A stretch of DNA of 23,778 nt, taken from the NCBI GenBank assembly GCA_021828445.1, contig JAJZJD010000006.1:1-23778 (forward strand). The letters run 5' to 3'. Position numbers and translations under genes: made by a program. The notes under the pieces are model-generated. The model worked only from the letters and a program-made list of their open reading frames with translations, had not been told where the DNA came from and did no database searches. The stretch is from a bacterium. Its GTDB lineage: Bacteria > SZUA-79 > Acidulodesulfobacterales > Acidulodesulfobacteraceae. Positions 1-8,432 of this stretch are shown here, one piece after another; the stretch's first letter is position 1; each line of letters opens with the position of its first letter.

Positions 1-486
1 AATTGCGATATTTTTTTCGACCTTAACGACGGCTTTAAGGTTTTTTAAATTTCTTTTGATTATTCTTACTACCCTTCCGCGTTTAGTTTCCGAATCTTTA
101 TTTTTTTGCTTTTTCTTTAAGTAGTAGGCGCTGTCCGGCATAATCTGCATAACGACGGAATCCTGAGGGATAGCTCCGGCAAGATCCGAACTTTTAACAA
201 AAATATCTTTCCCTCCGCCGGTTTCATCGGTGACGAATGCAAAATTTCGTTTTTTTAATACGACTGTACCGTGTATAAAATTAAGTTTTTGAGAAAATAT
301 ATATTTCTCCCCTTTAGTAAAAATTAAATCGCCGTCCGCCGTCATGGAATCGAGGATTTTTTTTACCGCATAAAGGTTTTTTGCAGATTTAACGTTCAAG
401 CCGTGTTTAATATCGGCAAAGGAAAGAGGGACGTCTGATTTTCCGGAAAACAGATAGATTATATCTTCTCTTGTTACGGTTTTCAT
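1..486 (-). CDS. rnr: Ribonuclease R, N-terminal part (runs off window)
   Basis: The minus strand from ATG at 486 is open to the window edge, giving 162 residues that lack the catalytic part. Residues 1-60 look like the small winged-helix domain at the start of RNase R/VacB (SFADIKHGLNVKSAKNLYAV, then a D-G-D-L-I turn). They are followed by a cold-shock-like OB fold with the family pattern HGTVVLKKRNFAFVTDE, the segment KDIFVKSSDLAGAIPQDSVV, and a GRVVRIIKR-type close. RNase R is a processive 3'-5' exoribonuclease acting on structured RNA; the RNB catalytic and S1 domains would lie beyond position 1. No strong ribosome binding site is visible before the ATG. It diverges from the tRNA and DUF3857 genes. 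The family call rests on motif order read by eye. Confidence 0.82.
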   Translation of the reverse strand, partial: MKTVTREDIIYLFSGKSDVPLSFADIKHGLNVKSAKNLYAVKKILDSMTADGDLIFTKGEKYIFSQKLNFIHGTVVLKKRNFAFVTDETGGGKDIFVKSSDLAGAIPQDSVVMQIMPDSAYYLKKKQKNKDSETKRGRVVRIIKRNLKNLKAVVKVEKNIAI

Positions 487-591
487 CGGTTTTTAGTATT
501 ATTTATTTTTAAAATATGATAAAATTATTAAAAAATTAAAGTATGTATATAAAATATATATAATAATAGCACCTGTAGTATTTTTTGTCAT

Positions 592-597
592 TATAAT
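592..597 (+). promoter_or_regulatory. Possible -10 box for tRNA-Leu
   Basis: A perfect TATAAT lies 11 bases before the first base of the tRNA. No good -35 hexamer is present at 16-18 bases upstream, and the whole 487-608 gap is very AT-rich, so this is only a candidate. Confidence 0.3.
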
Positions 598-608
598 TAT
601 TTTTATCT

Positions 609-695
609 GCCGGAATGGCGGAACTGGTAGACGCGCACGGTTCAGGGCCGTGTAAGATTTATCTTGTGGGGGTTCGATTCCCCCTTCCGGCACCA
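609..695 (+). tRNA. tRNA-Leu (anticodon CAG), CCA encoded
   Basis: The acceptor stem GCCGGAA pairs with TTCCGGC. The anticodon arm CACGG/CCGTG encloses the loop TTCAGGG, with anticodon CAG at 643-645. A long class II variable arm (AAGAT/TCTT) follows, then a GGGGG-TTCGATT-CCCCC T arm. The discriminator is A692 and CCA is encoded at 693-695. Class II shape, A discriminator and CAG anticodon agree on leucine (CUG codons). Confidence 0.97.
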
Positions 696-751
696 TAAAT
701 ATGAATGACACCTTTTTATTAAATAAAATATTAATATAATATGGAGAGTTT

Positions 752-2662
752 ATGCAATATAAAAGATTTAACGCCGTAATCGCATTTTTTGCATTTTTTA
801 TAATTATGCCGTTAATTACGTTTAATTTCAATTCCAAATGCTATGCCTATCCGGCAAATTATTCCGCTTCTTCGTCGAAAACTTTATTGGATTATACTGA
901 GGAAACTATAAAAAGAAATTTTGAAGACGTTATGACGGAACATGAAATAATAAAAATATTAAATAAAAAAGGGATTAAAAAATATTCGTCGCTTTCCTTT
1001 CCTTATTCGGCAAAAAACCAGAAATTAAAAGTTTATTTTATTAAAATAATACAGCCGGACGGAAATATCATACATATAAATTTGAATAACTTAAAAACGG
1101 TAACGGCGCCGTTTAATCAAGAAGCGCCTATTTTTTCGAATCAGCTGCTAAAAACCGCACAAATTCCTGGTCTTACCAAAGGCTCTATATTAGATTATAA
1201 ATTCAGGTCAACGATATTAAAACCTTATATGAAAAATAATTTTTTTACGGAAGACTACTTAGGCGGACTTTCGCCTTTAAAAAAATCCGTATATAAATTA
1301 ACTATACCCGACGGCATATATTATAAGTACGCCGAATACGGTTTTAAAGAAAAACCGGAAATTATAAAAAATTCAAAAAACATTACTCTTGTATGGTCTT
1401 TATGGAACAGAAATAAGCTAACCCCGGAACCTATGGGTCCGGGCGAATCTTTTATAGTGCCGCATGTTGTGGTATCGTCCGTAAAATCTTGGAACAAGGT
1501 CGCCGAGTGGTATGCAAATCTAACTAAAGATATAATAAAACCGGGGGAGCAGCTTAAATATTTTATAAAAAAAATCACTGCTTCAAAAAAAACAAAATTA
1601 GAAAAAATAAAATCTGTTTATGATTTTGTAGCAAAAAGAATCAGATACGTCGGATATGAATTCGGCATAGACGGATATAAACCGAGCGACGTAAATGCCA
1701 TTTTCAAAAACAGGTTAGGCGACTGCAAAGACCATGCTACGCTTTTTGCTTCAATGCTAAAGCAGATAGGCGTTAAAGCATATCCGGTGCTTATTCCGAC
1801 TACCGAAATTCCAGATATGAATCCAGACATACCTACGCCTTTCGTATTCGACCACGAAATTACGGCAATAAAACTGAAATCCGGAAAATTTATGTTTGCC
1901 GACACTACGTCTAACGTTACTACTTTCGGCGACTTACCGCCTATGGATCAGGGCAGGAATGTTTTGATAATAGATAACGGTAAAGCCGTTATAGCAAAGA
2001 CGCCTATATTTCCTCCGTCAAAAAACTACATTAGCGACAAAGAATATACATCGGTATATAAAAACGGAAGCATTAAAGTCAGAGCCGTAATAAATTACGG
2101 CGGTGCATACGATATGTATAAACGATACCTTTACTCTTCGCTTTCCGCAAAAAAGAAACGAAACGGAGTTTTAAAAAATATAATGTCGATATCTCCTAAT
2201 GCAACGCTTATAAATTATTCTTTTGAAAACGGCGACAGCATGACTAAGCCTTATATCGAAAAATTTTCTTTTGCGGCAAAAAAATATGCAGGCAAAAAAG
2301 GCAAAAAAATAATGGTAAGAATTCCCTTAAGGACGCGTAACGAACTTGCAAAAATAACCGCCTTAGACAAAAGAAAATATCCTATAAAATTCGGCTATAA
2401 CTTTTCCGAAAAAACAGCCGTCAAGATAAATTTTCCAAAAAATTATAAAATTATCTATATGCCTCAATCTGTTAACTTTAAAAATAAAGTTGGCTCTTTC
2501 AAGACTGCTTATACTATAAAAAACGGGGCGCTGATTTTTAATTCTATTTTCTCGGTGTTCGGATATAAAATTAAACCGGCAAATTATACTGCGGCAAAAA
2601 AATTATTCAATTACACTATAAAAACCTTAGCATCGCAGGTTTTAATATTTAATGAGCGATAA
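752..2662 (+). CDS. Secreted DUF3857 / transglutaminase-like protein
   Basis: This 636-residue protein begins with a hydrophobic signal-like segment (residues 8-24, then CYAYPA), so it is probably periplasmic or exported. Residues about 45-230 match the layout of DUF3857. Residues about 275-390 are a transglutaminase-like core with a visible Cys-His-Asp triad: C325 in GDCKDHA, H368 in FDHEI and D384 in FADTTS. The C-terminal 230 residues are beta-rich, as in the companion DUF3858 region. The start is set by GGAGAG at 743-748. Proteins of this architecture are widespread in Gram-negative bacteria but their substrates are mostly unknown; a peptidase or cross-linking role is possible. The last 11 bases overlap the next gene, implying co-transcription. 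Nothing ties it functionally to the neighbouring cobalamin gene. Confidence 0.85.
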   Translation: MQYKRFNAVIAFFAFFIIMPLITFNFNSKCYAYPANYSASSSKTLLDYTEETIKRNFEDVMTEHEIIKILNKKGIKKYSSLSFPYSAKNQKLKVYFIKIIQPDGNIIHINLNNLKTVTAPFNQEAPIFSNQLLKTAQIPGLTKGSILDYKFRSTILKPYMKNNFFTEDYLGGLSPLKKSVYKLTIPDGIYYKYAEYGFKEKPEIIKNSKNITLVWSLWNRNKLTPEPMGPGESFIVPHVVVSSVKSWNKVAEWYANLTKDIIKPGEQLKYFIKKITASKKTKLEKIKSVYDFVAKRIRYVGYEFGIDGYKPSDVNAIFKNRLGDCKDHATLFASMLKQIGVKAYPVLIPTTEIPDMNPDIPTPFVFDHEITAIKLKSGKFMFADTTSNVTTFGDLPPMDQGRNVLIIDNGKAVIAKTPIFPPSKNYISDKEYTSVYKNGSIKVRAVINYGGAYDMYKRYLYSSLSAKKKRNGVLKNIMSISPNATLINYSFENGDSMTKPYIEKFSFAAKKYAGKKGKKIMVRIPLRTRNELAKITALDKRKYPIKFGYNFSEKTAVKINFPKNYKIIYMPQSVNFKNKVGSFKTAYTIKNGALIFNSIFSVFGYKIKPANYTAAKKLFNYTIKTLASQVLIFNER

Positions 2663-3245
2663 AAATTTATCTAAATACAATAACTGGTTTAAGGAAATAC
2701 GGGCTTCCGACGGTTTTTTAGAAACAGGATTAGTTCAGGTATATACGGGAAACGGAAAAGGCAAAACGACGGCGGCTCTCGGTCAAGCATTAAGGGCGAG
2801 CGGACATAATATAAAATCGTTAATAATACAATTTTTAAAAGGCGGCTCTTATTCCGGAGAGGTTAAAGCATTGGAGATTTGCTCTCCTTCGATTAAAATA
2901 TATCAAGCGGGAAGCCCTTATTTTATAAACAAAGACAAACTGCGTGAAAAAGATATAGAATCTAACCGAAAAGGTTTGTCGCTTGCTTTAGATACCGCCT
3001 GTTCTGATAACGGCGTAGGAATTCTCGTGCTTGACGAAATTAACGTAGCTATGAATATGGATATAATTAAAACGGAAGAAATAATAGATTTAATAAAAAA
3101 TAAAAGGAAAAATTTAGAACTGATACTTACCGGAAGAAATGCCCCGCAAGAAATAATCGACATAGCCGATCTTGTCACCGAAATGAAGGAAATAAAACAT
3201 TATTATAATAATAATGTACCGTCAAGAACCGGAATAGAAAAATAA
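2652..3245 (+). CDS. cobO: Cob(I)alamin adenosyltransferase, CobO/BtuR/CobA type
   Basis: The enzyme transfers the adenosyl group of ATP to the cobalt of corrinoids, making adenosylcobalamin or its precursors in the cytosol. The 197-residue length is normal for the family. Residues 27-40 give the diagnostic VQVYTGNGKGKTTA P-loop. Further family blocks are IIQFLKGG with a following GE, the Walker-B-like LVLDEINVA, LTGRNAP, and the C-terminal DLVTEMKEIKHYY with RTGIEK at the end. The ATG lies inside the 3' end of the upstream gene (11-base overlap, different frame), so translation is probably coupled; no strong Shine-Dalgarno is seen. It shows that the cell uses or salvages B12. Confidence 0.93.
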   Translation: MSDKNLSKYNNWFKEIRASDGFLETGLVQVYTGNGKGKTTAALGQALRASGHNIKSLIIQFLKGGSYSGEVKALEICSPSIKIYQAGSPYFINKDKLREKDIESNRKGLSLALDTACSDNGVGILVLDEINVAMNMDIIKTEEIIDLIKNKRKNLELILTGRNAPQEIIDIADLVTEMKEIKHYYNNNVPSRTGIEK

Positions 3246-3265
3246 AGGATTGCTATAAATAGTAA

Positions 3266-3295
3266 TTGATTTTTTATTCCGCTATATAATATAAT
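3266..3295 (+). promoter_or_regulatory. Candidate sigma70-like promoter for mdh
   Basis: TTGATT (3266-3271) and TATAAT (3290-3295) are separated by 18 bases, with about 100 bases of AT-rich leader before the mdh start. In DNA this AT-rich, similar matches arise by chance, so this is a candidate only. Confidence 0.4.
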
Positions 3296-3394
3296 AAACT
3301 TCATCTTAATTTTATTTTTCAATTAAATTTATAAATAAATCTGTATTTTAAAAATCAATTAATTATAAAACCATTATTAAATCGGAGGTTTTTA

Positions 3395-4327
3395 ATGAAA
3401 GTAAGCATAATCGGCGCAGGCAGACTCGGAGCGACATTGGCATATACGCTTACCCTGAAAGACATTATAAGAGAAGTTACGCTTATAGATATAAACCATA
3501 ACCTGTCGAGAGGCGAAATGCTCGATATTTCGCACGGTACGTCTTTAACCGGATATACAAGGGTAAAAACAGCCGATTACGACTCGATAAAAGATGCAGA
3601 TATAATCGTTATTACGGCGGGCATTCCGAGAAAACCCGGCGAATCGAGATTAGATTTAAATAAAAAAAATGTTCACATATTAAAAGATATCGTGAACAAT
3701 ATTACAAAATATAACAGGACGGCCATTCTTTTCGTCGTTTCAAATCCGGTAGATATAATGACGTACGTTGCGTATAAAGTTTCCGGCTTTGAAAGAAAAA
3801 AGGTCTTTGGAATGGGAACGATGCTCGACACCACCAGATTAAGGTCTGCGGTGGGCACGTTTTTCGACCTGAATCCTAAAGACGTAGATATTATGTTCTT
3901 GGGCGAACACGGCGATAGTATGACTCCGGCTTTTTCGCTTGCAAGCATTAACAGCGTTCCCTTAAGCTCTATTCCGGGCTACGACGCGGAAAAGCTTGAG
4001 CAGATTGCCGAATATTCAAGAACGTGCGCAGCGGAAGTAATAGCTTTAAAAGGCGGAACGATATTCGCTCCCGCAGTAGTAATGGCTGAAATAATAGAGT
4101 CCATGGTTAAAGACAGAAGGCAGATAATGCCTTTATCGGTTTATCTTGAAGATTATTACGGAATTAACGGCATATATACCGGGGTTCCGGCAATTCTTTC
4201 AAAAGACGGTATAGAAAGCGTTATTAAACCCCCGCTGGCACAAAAAGAAATAGACGGATTAAAATGCTCGGCATCCGTCATACAAAATGCGATAAAAGAC
4301 CTTAAAGACGGCGGGTTTATAGACTAA
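3395..4327 (+). CDS. mdh: NAD-dependent malate dehydrogenase (LDH/MDH superfamily)
   Basis: The 310-residue protein has the full LDH/MDH pattern. The N-terminal Rossmann motif is GAGRLG (residues 7-12), with D32 at the end of the second strand favouring NAD over NADP. The active-site loop is AGIPRKPGESR, where R79 sits at the substrate-specificity position; arginine there indicates oxaloacetate/malate, while lactate dehydrogenases carry glutamine. SNPVD follows, then D145 and R148 in LDTTRLR and the catalytic H172 in GEHGDS. The predicted reaction is malate + NAD+ to oxaloacetate + NADH in the cytosol. The start has a strong GGAGG at 3384-3388. The stop overlaps the convergent gene by 4 bases. 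A lactate dehydrogenase label is the main alternative and is disfavoured by R79. Confidence 0.93.
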   Translation: MKVSIIGAGRLGATLAYTLTLKDIIREVTLIDINHNLSRGEMLDISHGTSLTGYTRVKTADYDSIKDADIIVITAGIPRKPGESRLDLNKKNVHILKDIVNNITKYNRTAILFVVSNPVDIMTYVAYKVSGFERKKVFGMGTMLDTTRLRSAVGTFFDLNPKDVDIMFLGEHGDSMTPAFSLASINSVPLSSIPGYDAEKLEQIAEYSRTCAAEVIALKGGTIFAPAVVMAEIIESMVKDRRQIMPLSVYLEDYYGINGIYTGVPAILSKDGIESVIKPPLAQKEIDGLKCSASVIQNAIKDLKDGGFID

Positions 4328-4884
4328 AAGAATCTTTTACTCGAAAGAACGCCTATTATTTCTTTATTTTTACTTTTTATCGCATTCAGATAAAATCTGC
4401 CGGTATGCATTTTCATATCGTAAATATTAAGATAAATGACGTAATCGTTCATAAGGTTCAAACTTCTCGTAAAACCTTTTTCCAATGAAAAAACGGAAAT
4501 ACCGACCTTACCTTTGTTGACGGACAAGGTTCTTATTCCGCTTTCGCCGAACCTGTGAAGCGACATAAGATATAATATATAAGAAACGTTAACCTGGTTT
4601 TCGGCGACTTTTTTAAAAAATATAAGATTAGCGTTAAGTCTTTTAAGTTTTAGAGAATCGTTTTTAAGTTTGTAATTTATATTTTCTAAAGCCTTTTCGT
4701 ATTTGTCCGTCCTGTTTATATAAGATATGTACAAATAAATAATAAGCGTCCATAAAAAAAGTATCAAAAAGACAAAAACGCCGATTTTAAAATAAGGATT
4801 TAATTCTAAATTATTTTTATTTCTGCCGCTTTCAAATATTTTATCGAAATCGGAATGGAAACTAGAACCGTTCATTTCGTCCAT
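4324..4884 (-). CDS. Hypothetical single-pass membrane protein with coiled coil
   Basis: This 186-residue protein is not assigned to a named family. It has a short polar N-terminus, one strong membrane helix (about residues 31-53), then a charged helical stretch of about 35 residues that looks like a coiled coil (YEKALENINYKLKNDSLKLK). A C-terminal globular part of mixed strands and helices follows. This topology recalls PilN/GspL-type inner-membrane assembly proteins, but no neighbouring pilus or secretion gene supports it. The first ATG (4884) is used; a second in-frame ATG lies three codons in. Only a weak GGGAT precedes it. It converges on mdh with a 4-base overlap of stop codons and lies downstream of the cyclase on the same strand. 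Confidence 0.6.
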   Translation of the reverse strand: MDEMNGSSFHSDFDKIFESGRNKNNLELNPYFKIGVFVFLILFLWTLIIYLYISYINRTDKYEKALENINYKLKNDSLKLKRLNANLIFFKKVAENQVNVSYILYLMSLHRFGESGIRTLSVNKGKVGISVFSLEKGFTRSLNLMNDYVIYLNIYDMKMHTGRFYLNAIKSKNKEIIGVLSSKRFF

Positions 4885-4976
4885 AAAAATTTATCCCGCT
4901 TTTTGTTATTTTATTAATATTAAACTTATATTTTAAGTTATATCATATATTCATATAATATACAAATTACGCATTG

Positions 4977-5834
4977 TTATTCCACGCTCTCAACCCTGTT
5001 CCTGCCGTTTTCTTTTGCCTTATATAAAGCTTCGTCCGCCCTTTTTATTATGCTTTCGGCGGTGTCTTCCCGCTTATAAGCCGTTACCCCGAAACTGCAC
5101 CTGACGTTAATTTTTGAAGAAAAGCCGTTGGTTTCTATCTTCAACCTTAATTTTTCGGCAAGTTCGACAGCGCCCCCGATCCCGATATTATTAGATATTA
5201 CCATAAATTCTTCCCCGCCGAACCTTGCAAAAAAATCGTTTTTTCTTATATTCTCTTTAATTAAAAACGCAAGCTCGGAAAGAACCGCATCCCCCGCCTG
5301 ATGTCCAAATGTATCGTTAATTTCCTTGAAACGGTCTATATCGAACATTATCAAGGAAAATTTTGCATTTTTAAGCATAGCGTCGCTTATAGAATTATCT
5401 AATCTTTCGTCAAACGACCTTCTGTTAGCAATATTCGTCAAGTCATCTAACTCCGAAATTTCTTTGAAGATATCTTTTTCTTTCTGTAAATTTAGTTCTT
5501 TGACGACCCTGTCGCTGACATCCGTGATAATCACGAGCCCCGTCCATTTATTTTCAAAAAAAACGGTTCTGGCAATTATTTCTCCCCAGAATGTTTCGCC
5601 GTTCTTTTTCTTCACTTTTAACGTGTATTTTTCGTCGAACGATTCGCCGCCAATCCTTCGTTTCATATTTTCAATCAATTTTAATTTTTCTTCTTCGCGC
5701 ACATCTACTAAATCCAGCGGATCTAAATCGGCAATATCGCCTATGGAGTAACCGAGAGCTTTCAAACAGAATGAATTCATGTAGATTACTTTTTCGCGGT
5801 ATAAGATTACTATTGAGGGAATGTTCTCGCTCAA
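4977..5834 (-). CDS. PAS-GGDEF diguanylate cyclase, detached C-terminal half of a sensor
   Basis: Counted from the TTG at 5834 this is 285 residues. A PAS domain spans residues 1-110 (ENIPSIVILYREKVIYMN to VIITDVSDR). A GGDEF domain spans about 128-283 with DDLTNIANRRSF, FDIDRFKEINDTFGHQAGD and the active-site loop GGEEF at 206-210. GGEEF is an active variant, so c-di-GMP synthesis from two GTP is expected. RKND (197-200) ends five residues before GGEEF, the spacing of the RxxD inhibitory I-site. The frame stays open upstream of the TTG to 5933, and the extra residues (NGKEYLINSIIDITEKILYE) read as the end of a further PAS domain. It therefore looks like the rest of the gene at 5908-6765, cut off by a frame change. 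Whether it is translated alone from TTG is uncertain; only a weak GAG precedes it. Confidence 0.85.
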   Translation of the reverse strand: MSENIPSIVILYREKVIYMNSFCLKALGYSIGDIADLDPLDLVDVREEEKLKLIENMKRRIGGESFDEKYTLKVKKKNGETFWGEIIARTVFFENKWTGLVIITDVSDRVVKELNLQKEKDIFKEISELDDLTNIANRRSFDERLDNSISDAMLKNAKFSLIMFDIDRFKEINDTFGHQAGDAVLSELAFLIKENIRKNDFFARFGGEEFMVISNNIGIGGAVELAEKLRLKIETNGFSSKINVRCSFGVTAYKREDTAESIIKRADEALYKAKENGRNRVESVE

Positions 5835-5907
5835 TATTTTAAAAAACTCGACCGATTTCTTTAAAGAGTTTTCGTAAAGTATTTTTTCCGTTATATCTAT
5901 AATCGAA

Positions 5908-6765
5908 TTAATAAGATATTCTTTGCCGTTTGCTTACTAAAGCAATATCGGTAATATTCATAGCCGTTAACTCTTTTCTTGTATAACCGTAAAACTTTTC
6001 CGCCGTTTTATTAGCGTCGATAATATTTCCCGTTTCTATGTCCTTAACCAGATGAGCGACCGGACTGCTGTCAAACATAGTTCTAAATCTCCGTTCGCTT
6101 ATCCTGATTTCTCTAAAAAATTTATTTAAATAATATATGAGAATGCCGAGAAATATAATTACTATTGTTCTAAAAATAAATACGAATGCCGCAAAGCGGA
6201 CTAAATATACAAAACCTGCTGATATTTTGCGGATAAACGCATACGTCGGCAAAATGGACTTATTCAGGGTATATTCGAGAAACATTCTGTCCGACAATTT
6301 TAAAGGCACGAATCCGGTATATTTAATAAATCTTTTGATTATGGGCTTTGAAACGTATTCCCAGTGGTAATACGACTTTTTGGCAAATGCGGAAAAATAC
6401 TTAGCATTGGAATGCGATAATTTTTTTAATTTTACAGGAGTTTTAATGTTTAGCAGGATAAATAATTTTTTATAATCCCCGTCGGTCTTATTTATGATAA
6501 GCGATAATTCTTTTAGATATTTTTTGACTTTATTTTTATAGTTAACGGGTTTATATGTTTCGTAAAAAATTACCCTTTTTATTAAAGAGCCTGTTCGGGT
6601 TAAGTCGTCGTTAATTACCGATACTTCTAATATTATTTTTGAATTTTTGCCTATATAGTTTTTTAAAGGTATAAACGTTCTGTCGAAAGTTACGGCGGCT
6701 ATTATTATCCATAAAATTATAGCCGCTATTCCCGCTATTATTATCGTTTTATTTTTGTTTAACAT
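5908..6765 (-). CDS. Membrane sensor with truncated PAS domain (N-terminal half of the cyclase)
   Basis: From ATG at 6765 this is 285 residues; a GGTGG at 6771-6775 supports that start over the TTG at 6777. A first membrane helix (about residues 8-25) is followed by a periplasmic sensor region of about 150 residues, lysine-rich and of no recognised family. A second membrane helix (about 190-215) and a cytosolic PAS follow, with RTMFDSSPVAHLVKDIETG and KFYGYTRKELTAMNITD. The PAS then stops abruptly (ALVSKRQRISY) before its second half. The missing closing strand reappears in another frame from 5933, continuing into PAS-GGDEF. The simplest reading is one ancestral membrane sensor diguanylate cyclase that lost part of its first PAS in an out-of-frame deletion. 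A sequencing or assembly error in one base run would not explain the roughly 40 missing PAS residues. Confidence 0.78.
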   Translation of the reverse strand: MLNKNKTIIIAGIAAIILWIIIAAVTFDRTFIPLKNYIGKNSKIILEVSVINDDLTRTGSLIKRVIFYETYKPVNYKNKVKKYLKELSLIINKTDGDYKKLFILLNIKTPVKLKKLSHSNAKYFSAFAKKSYYHWEYVSKPIIKRFIKYTGFVPLKLSDRMFLEYTLNKSILPTYAFIRKISAGFVYLVRFAAFVFIFRTIVIIFLGILIYYLNKFFREIRISERRFRTMFDSSPVAHLVKDIETGNIIDANKTAEKFYGYTRKELTAMNITDIALVSKRQRISY

Positions 6766-6775
6766 GTTAACCACC

Positions 6776-6870
6776 AAAGGAAAAGGTGTCAGATTAATTT
6801 TCCGAAATTAGCTTTATATGTTAATTAACTTTATCTGACGCGGAAAATAAAATCTGACACCTTTTCCTTT
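6776..6870. repeat. 95-bp inverted-repeat (REP/MITE-like) element
   Basis: A perfect 20-base inverted repeat (6776-6795 and 6851-6870, containing GGTGTCAG / CTGACACC) is followed inward by a second 8-base pair of arms (ATTTTCCG 6797-6804, CGGAAAAT 6841-6848). The loop of 36 bases contains the palindrome GTTAATTAAC. There is no T tract, so it does not look like a terminator. It lies between the RNase and the sensor gene and ends five bases before positions covering the sensor's ribosome binding site. It resembles short non-autonomous palindromic elements mobilised by REP-associated transposases; that identity is inference. Confidence 0.6.
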
Positions 6871-6914
6871 CCGGCATTTAATATTAATTTGCATTCTATC
6901 GGCAATTTTGAAAT

Positions 6915-8294
6915 TTAGTTAAAATTTATTTCCTCTCCGTAAGAGGGTATGTAAATATTAAGTCCTTTTTCTTCCAATTTACTTTTATAAACGTTCATTA
7001 CGTCTTCGTCGCCGTGAACTAAGCATATTTTTTGCGGTTTTCTTTTTAAAGCCGTAATCCATTCTATAAGTTCATTCTGGTCTGCATGCGACGAAAAACC
7101 GTTTATAGTATAAATTTTGGCATTAACTTTAAAATTTTCGCCCAGAATACGAACTTTTTCCTCTTTTTCGACTATTCTTCTTCCGAGCGTACCTTTTGCC
7201 TGATAGCCTACGAATATTACCGCGTTTTCTTTTTTCCATATATTATGTTTAAGGTGATGAAGGATTCTGCCGCCGTGAAGCATGCCGCTTCCGGCTATTA
7301 TAATAGCCCTTTCCGATACTTTGTTTATACTTTTCGATTCTTCTATATCTTTTACGATATTTAGATACGGAAATTCAAACGGATCTCCTTTTTTGAAAAG
7401 CGGGATATTGTCTTCTTTAAAATAAGAAAAATTCTGAACAAATATATTCGTAACGTTTAATGCTAAAGGAGAATCCAAGAAAACGGAGCATTTCGGCAAA
7501 AGTCCCTGTTCGTAAAATTCCCTCAGCATATAAAGTATATCCTGAGCCCTTTCGGTAGCGTAGCTTGGAATTAAAACATTACCGTTGCTTTTAAAAGTTT
7601 CGGTTATCGCCGCCAAAAATTCTTCCTTCGATTCCTTAAAGCTTCTGTGATTTCTGTCTCCGTAAGTCGTTTCGGTATATACTATATCCGCCTCGTCGGG
7701 ATACTCGAAATTTCTAACTATGGGTTTCTCTTTGTTGCCGAGATCGCCGGAAAATATTGCGGATTTGCCGTTTTTGCTTATCTTTACGAAAGAAGAACCC
7801 AAAATATGCCCTGCGTCGTGCGCCGAAACGACAAAACCGTTTTTTAATTCATATGGTTTTCCGTATTCTAAAACGGGGTCGAAAGAATCGAAAGAATCGA
7901 GTACGTCGGATTCGTCGTATAAAAGCCTCGGCTTTTCTTCGTTTCTTCTTAATGCTTTTTTTAATTCATATCTGTAGCCTTCAGTCATTATCTTTCCGGT
8001 GTCCAAAAGCAGTACCTTTGCAAGCTGATATGTAGGTTTAGTGCATAAAATCCTTCCTTTAAACCCGTTTTTAACTAAAAACGGGATCCTGCCGCAATGG
8101 TCTATATGGGCATGCGTTAAAATAAGATAATCTATTTCTTTAGGGTTAAAATCGAATTTGTAATTTCTATCTTCGAATTCCCTTTCCTGAAACAGCCCGC
8201 AGTCTATCATTACGCTTGAACCGTCTTTGTCGTCGATGAGCAAGTGGCAGCTTCCCGTGACATTTTTTGCGGCTCCAAAAGATTTTACTATCAT
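6915..8294 (-). CDS. Beta-CASP metallo-beta-lactamase ribonuclease (RNA-processing MBL)
   Basis: The metallo-beta-lactamase core carries the zinc motif THAHIDH (H61, H63, D65, H66 with this start), then AHDAGHILGSS and FSGDLG. The beta-CASP insertion is recognisable by IPSYATERAQDILY, VFLDSPLALNVT and GSGMLHGGRILHHLK. The RMMBL close has VGYQAKGTLGRR, FSSHADQNELIEW and VHGDED. This is the family of zinc-dependent RNA endonucleases/exonucleases related to CPSF-73 and bacterial YSH1-like proteins, predicted to cut or trim RNA in the cytosol. A longer frame starts at 8315, but AAGGAG sits just before the ATG at 8294, so I use 8294 (459 residues). It is on the same strand as the broken sensor and 149 bases upstream of it, with the inverted repeat between. 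Confidence 0.9.
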   Translation of the reverse strand: MIVKSFGAAKNVTGSCHLLIDDKDGSSVMIDCGLFQEREFEDRNYKFDFNPKEIDYLILTHAHIDHCGRIPFLVKNGFKGRILCTKPTYQLAKVLLLDTGKIMTEGYRYELKKALRRNEEKPRLLYDESDVLDSFDSFDPVLEYGKPYELKNGFVVSAHDAGHILGSSFVKISKNGKSAIFSGDLGNKEKPIVRNFEYPDEADIVYTETTYGDRNHRSFKESKEEFLAAITETFKSNGNVLIPSYATERAQDILYMLREFYEQGLLPKCSVFLDSPLALNVTNIFVQNFSYFKEDNIPLFKKGDPFEFPYLNIVKDIEESKSINKVSERAIIIAGSGMLHGGRILHHLKHNIWKKENAVIFVGYQAKGTLGRRIVEKEEKVRILGENFKVNAKIYTINGFSSHADQNELIEWITALKRKPQKICLVHGDEDVMNVYKSKLEEKGLNIYIPSYGEEINFN

Positions 8295-8334
8295 TTCCAC
8301 TCCTTTTCCTTCCATTAATTTGCATAATCAAAGA

Positions 8335-8350
8335 GTATTATATATAATAC
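8335..8350. promoter_or_regulatory. 16-bp perfect palindrome between divergent genes
   Basis: GTATTATATATAATAC is a perfect palindrome about 40 bases upstream of the RNase start and 50 bases upstream of the TolC-like gene. Its position suits an operator acting on both, but in AT-rich DNA such a palindrome can be accidental. Confidence 0.3.
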
Positions 8351-8394
8351 GATACATATAAAATTATATTATGCATTATTATATCTTTCATTAA

Positions 8395-8432
8395 ATTTTT
8401 ATGCAAAAAAAAATTTCGGCTGCGGTAAAAAC
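8395..8432 (+). repeat. 38-bp repeat A, copy 1 (5' end of TolC-like gene)
   Basis: Five bases of T tract, the ATG and the first ten codons match 20013-20050 with one difference (C8420 versus T20038). Both copies lack a Shine-Dalgarno and both begin an ORF encoding MQKKIS.AVKT. Confidence 0.9.

Noticed and set aside
499..837. Minus-strand ORF with PEGGIEPP...PPFRQ
   Set aside because: This is the well-known spurious product of reading a tRNA-Leu antisense; it covers the tRNA at 609-695.
5326..5751. Plus-strand Ser/Phe-rich ORF
   Set aside because: Antisense shadow of the PAS-GGDEF gene.
8295..8315. Seven-codon extension of the beta-CASP RNase
   Set aside because: It encodes the Shine-Dalgarno itself (AAGGAG); the family's conserved start follows ATG 8294.
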